Source: Branchiostoma floridae (lineage: Eukaryota > Chordata > Leptocardii > Amphioxiformes > Branchiostomatidae). From it: a stretch of 64,000 nt of DNA. The notes beneath the pieces were generated by a model. It was not told where the DNA came from. It saw only the letters and a program-made list of their open reading frames with translations, and searched no databases. This document shows, one piece after another, positions 63,459 through 64,000 of the stretch. The stretch spans positions 19,142,414 to 19,206,413 of the forward strand of contig NC_049979.1 in NCBI RefSeq assembly GCF_000003815.2. The letters are read 5' to 3'. A program made the translations under genes and the position numbers. Position 1 is the stretch's first letter, and every line of letters starts with the position of its first letter.

Positions 63459-64000
63459 GTAAGTGGCAAATTGAATATCTATCGAGTTTTGACAAAATGA
63501 TGAAAAATTCAACTCAACTCTAACGTAAAACAAGATTCATTTGATTTTCAGCAGTTTTTAGTCTTCCTCAGGATAACTGAGGACCTACAGCTGATTACAA
63601 AGTTCGTCGTTCAGTGGGTCAAAGGTGGTTGGAAGTCGGTACCGCCCCCCGTCTCTGTTCAACTGACATGAGCAACGGGTCAAATGTGGTTGGAAGTTGA
63701 TGCTGGTGTTATGCTTTTCTGTTCATAGAATGTTGATGCGCTCTGGTGTGTTTCTGATATGGTTTGCATTACGAACAGCTGAAGGATGAAAATCTAATGT
63801 ACAGCTACATCACAAGGGGTAGTCTAGGTACCACCCTCTGTAGTTACCACTGGCTCTACCTTTTTACTTGCTTATCGGAAACGGAAAGAAGAGAGCCAAC
63901 GGTAACTACGGAGGGTAGTTCCAAAGAAACATGCGAGCCGCTCTATTCTCTCATGAAGGGTCTCGTGACCACTTGATATCCCGGTTTTGTTCCCCCCAAG
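63459..64000. other. Intron of the partial secreted-protein gene
   Basis: No further exon could be joined with confidence. A short open frame at 63764-63976 has no signal or family features. Confidence 0.4.

Overview
This is an intron-rich animal genome. Gene content, gene order and repeat style together suggest a chordate or close relative, most likely a cephalochordate (amphioxus, Branchiostoma); the organism call is inference. Seven protein-coding loci are supported by exons joined in frame through GT/AG splice sites, which I checked base by base. The rest of the window is mostly introns plus a rich set of non-autonomous transposons, minisatellites and short tandem duplications.

Layout. 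1-400: 3' end of a TPR-like gene (+). 3001-9005: a 6 kb foldback-type element with terminal inverted repeats and about 48 copies of a roughly 90-bp unit in two opposed arrays. 9347-10861: a complete two-exon membrane-anchored TPR-like gene (+), paralogous to the fragment at 1-400. 12047-31373: TTC7 (-), 15 exons; the last ~200 residues expected for the family are not visible. 31483-33611: RPS27A (+), sharing a very short divergent promoter with TTC7. 34511-38250: a small ankyrin-repeat gene (+) whose promoter and first exon are tandemly duplicated. 39073-50070: MTIF2 (-), 16 exons, 730 residues. 50071-57397: gene-poor DNA with a LINE fragment, a palindromic element, a segmental duplication and a 100-bp tandem repeat. 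57398-60242: PRORSD1 (+), three exons. 61079-62010: a small MITE and a minisatellite. 62305-63458 and beyond: first three exons of a secreted or membrane protein gene (+).

Function. RPS27A (ubiquitin and ribosomal protein S27a), MTIF2 (mitochondrial initiation factor 2) and PRORSD1 (YbaK/ProX-like tRNA-editing family) are translation genes that also lie close together in human 2p16, so this looks like a retained chordate microsynteny block. TTC7 belongs to the plasma-membrane PI4KIIIalpha scaffold. The two TPR-like paralogs are the least familiar genes; one has an N-terminal membrane segment followed by a G-x-x-N beta-rich segment that deserves a check as a signalling motif. Most of the unusual biology is in the repeats: the foldback element, a direct pair of hAT-like MITEs enclosing a 19-bp minisatellite, a LINE copy with a clean 25-bp target duplication, and two perfect intronic hairpins.
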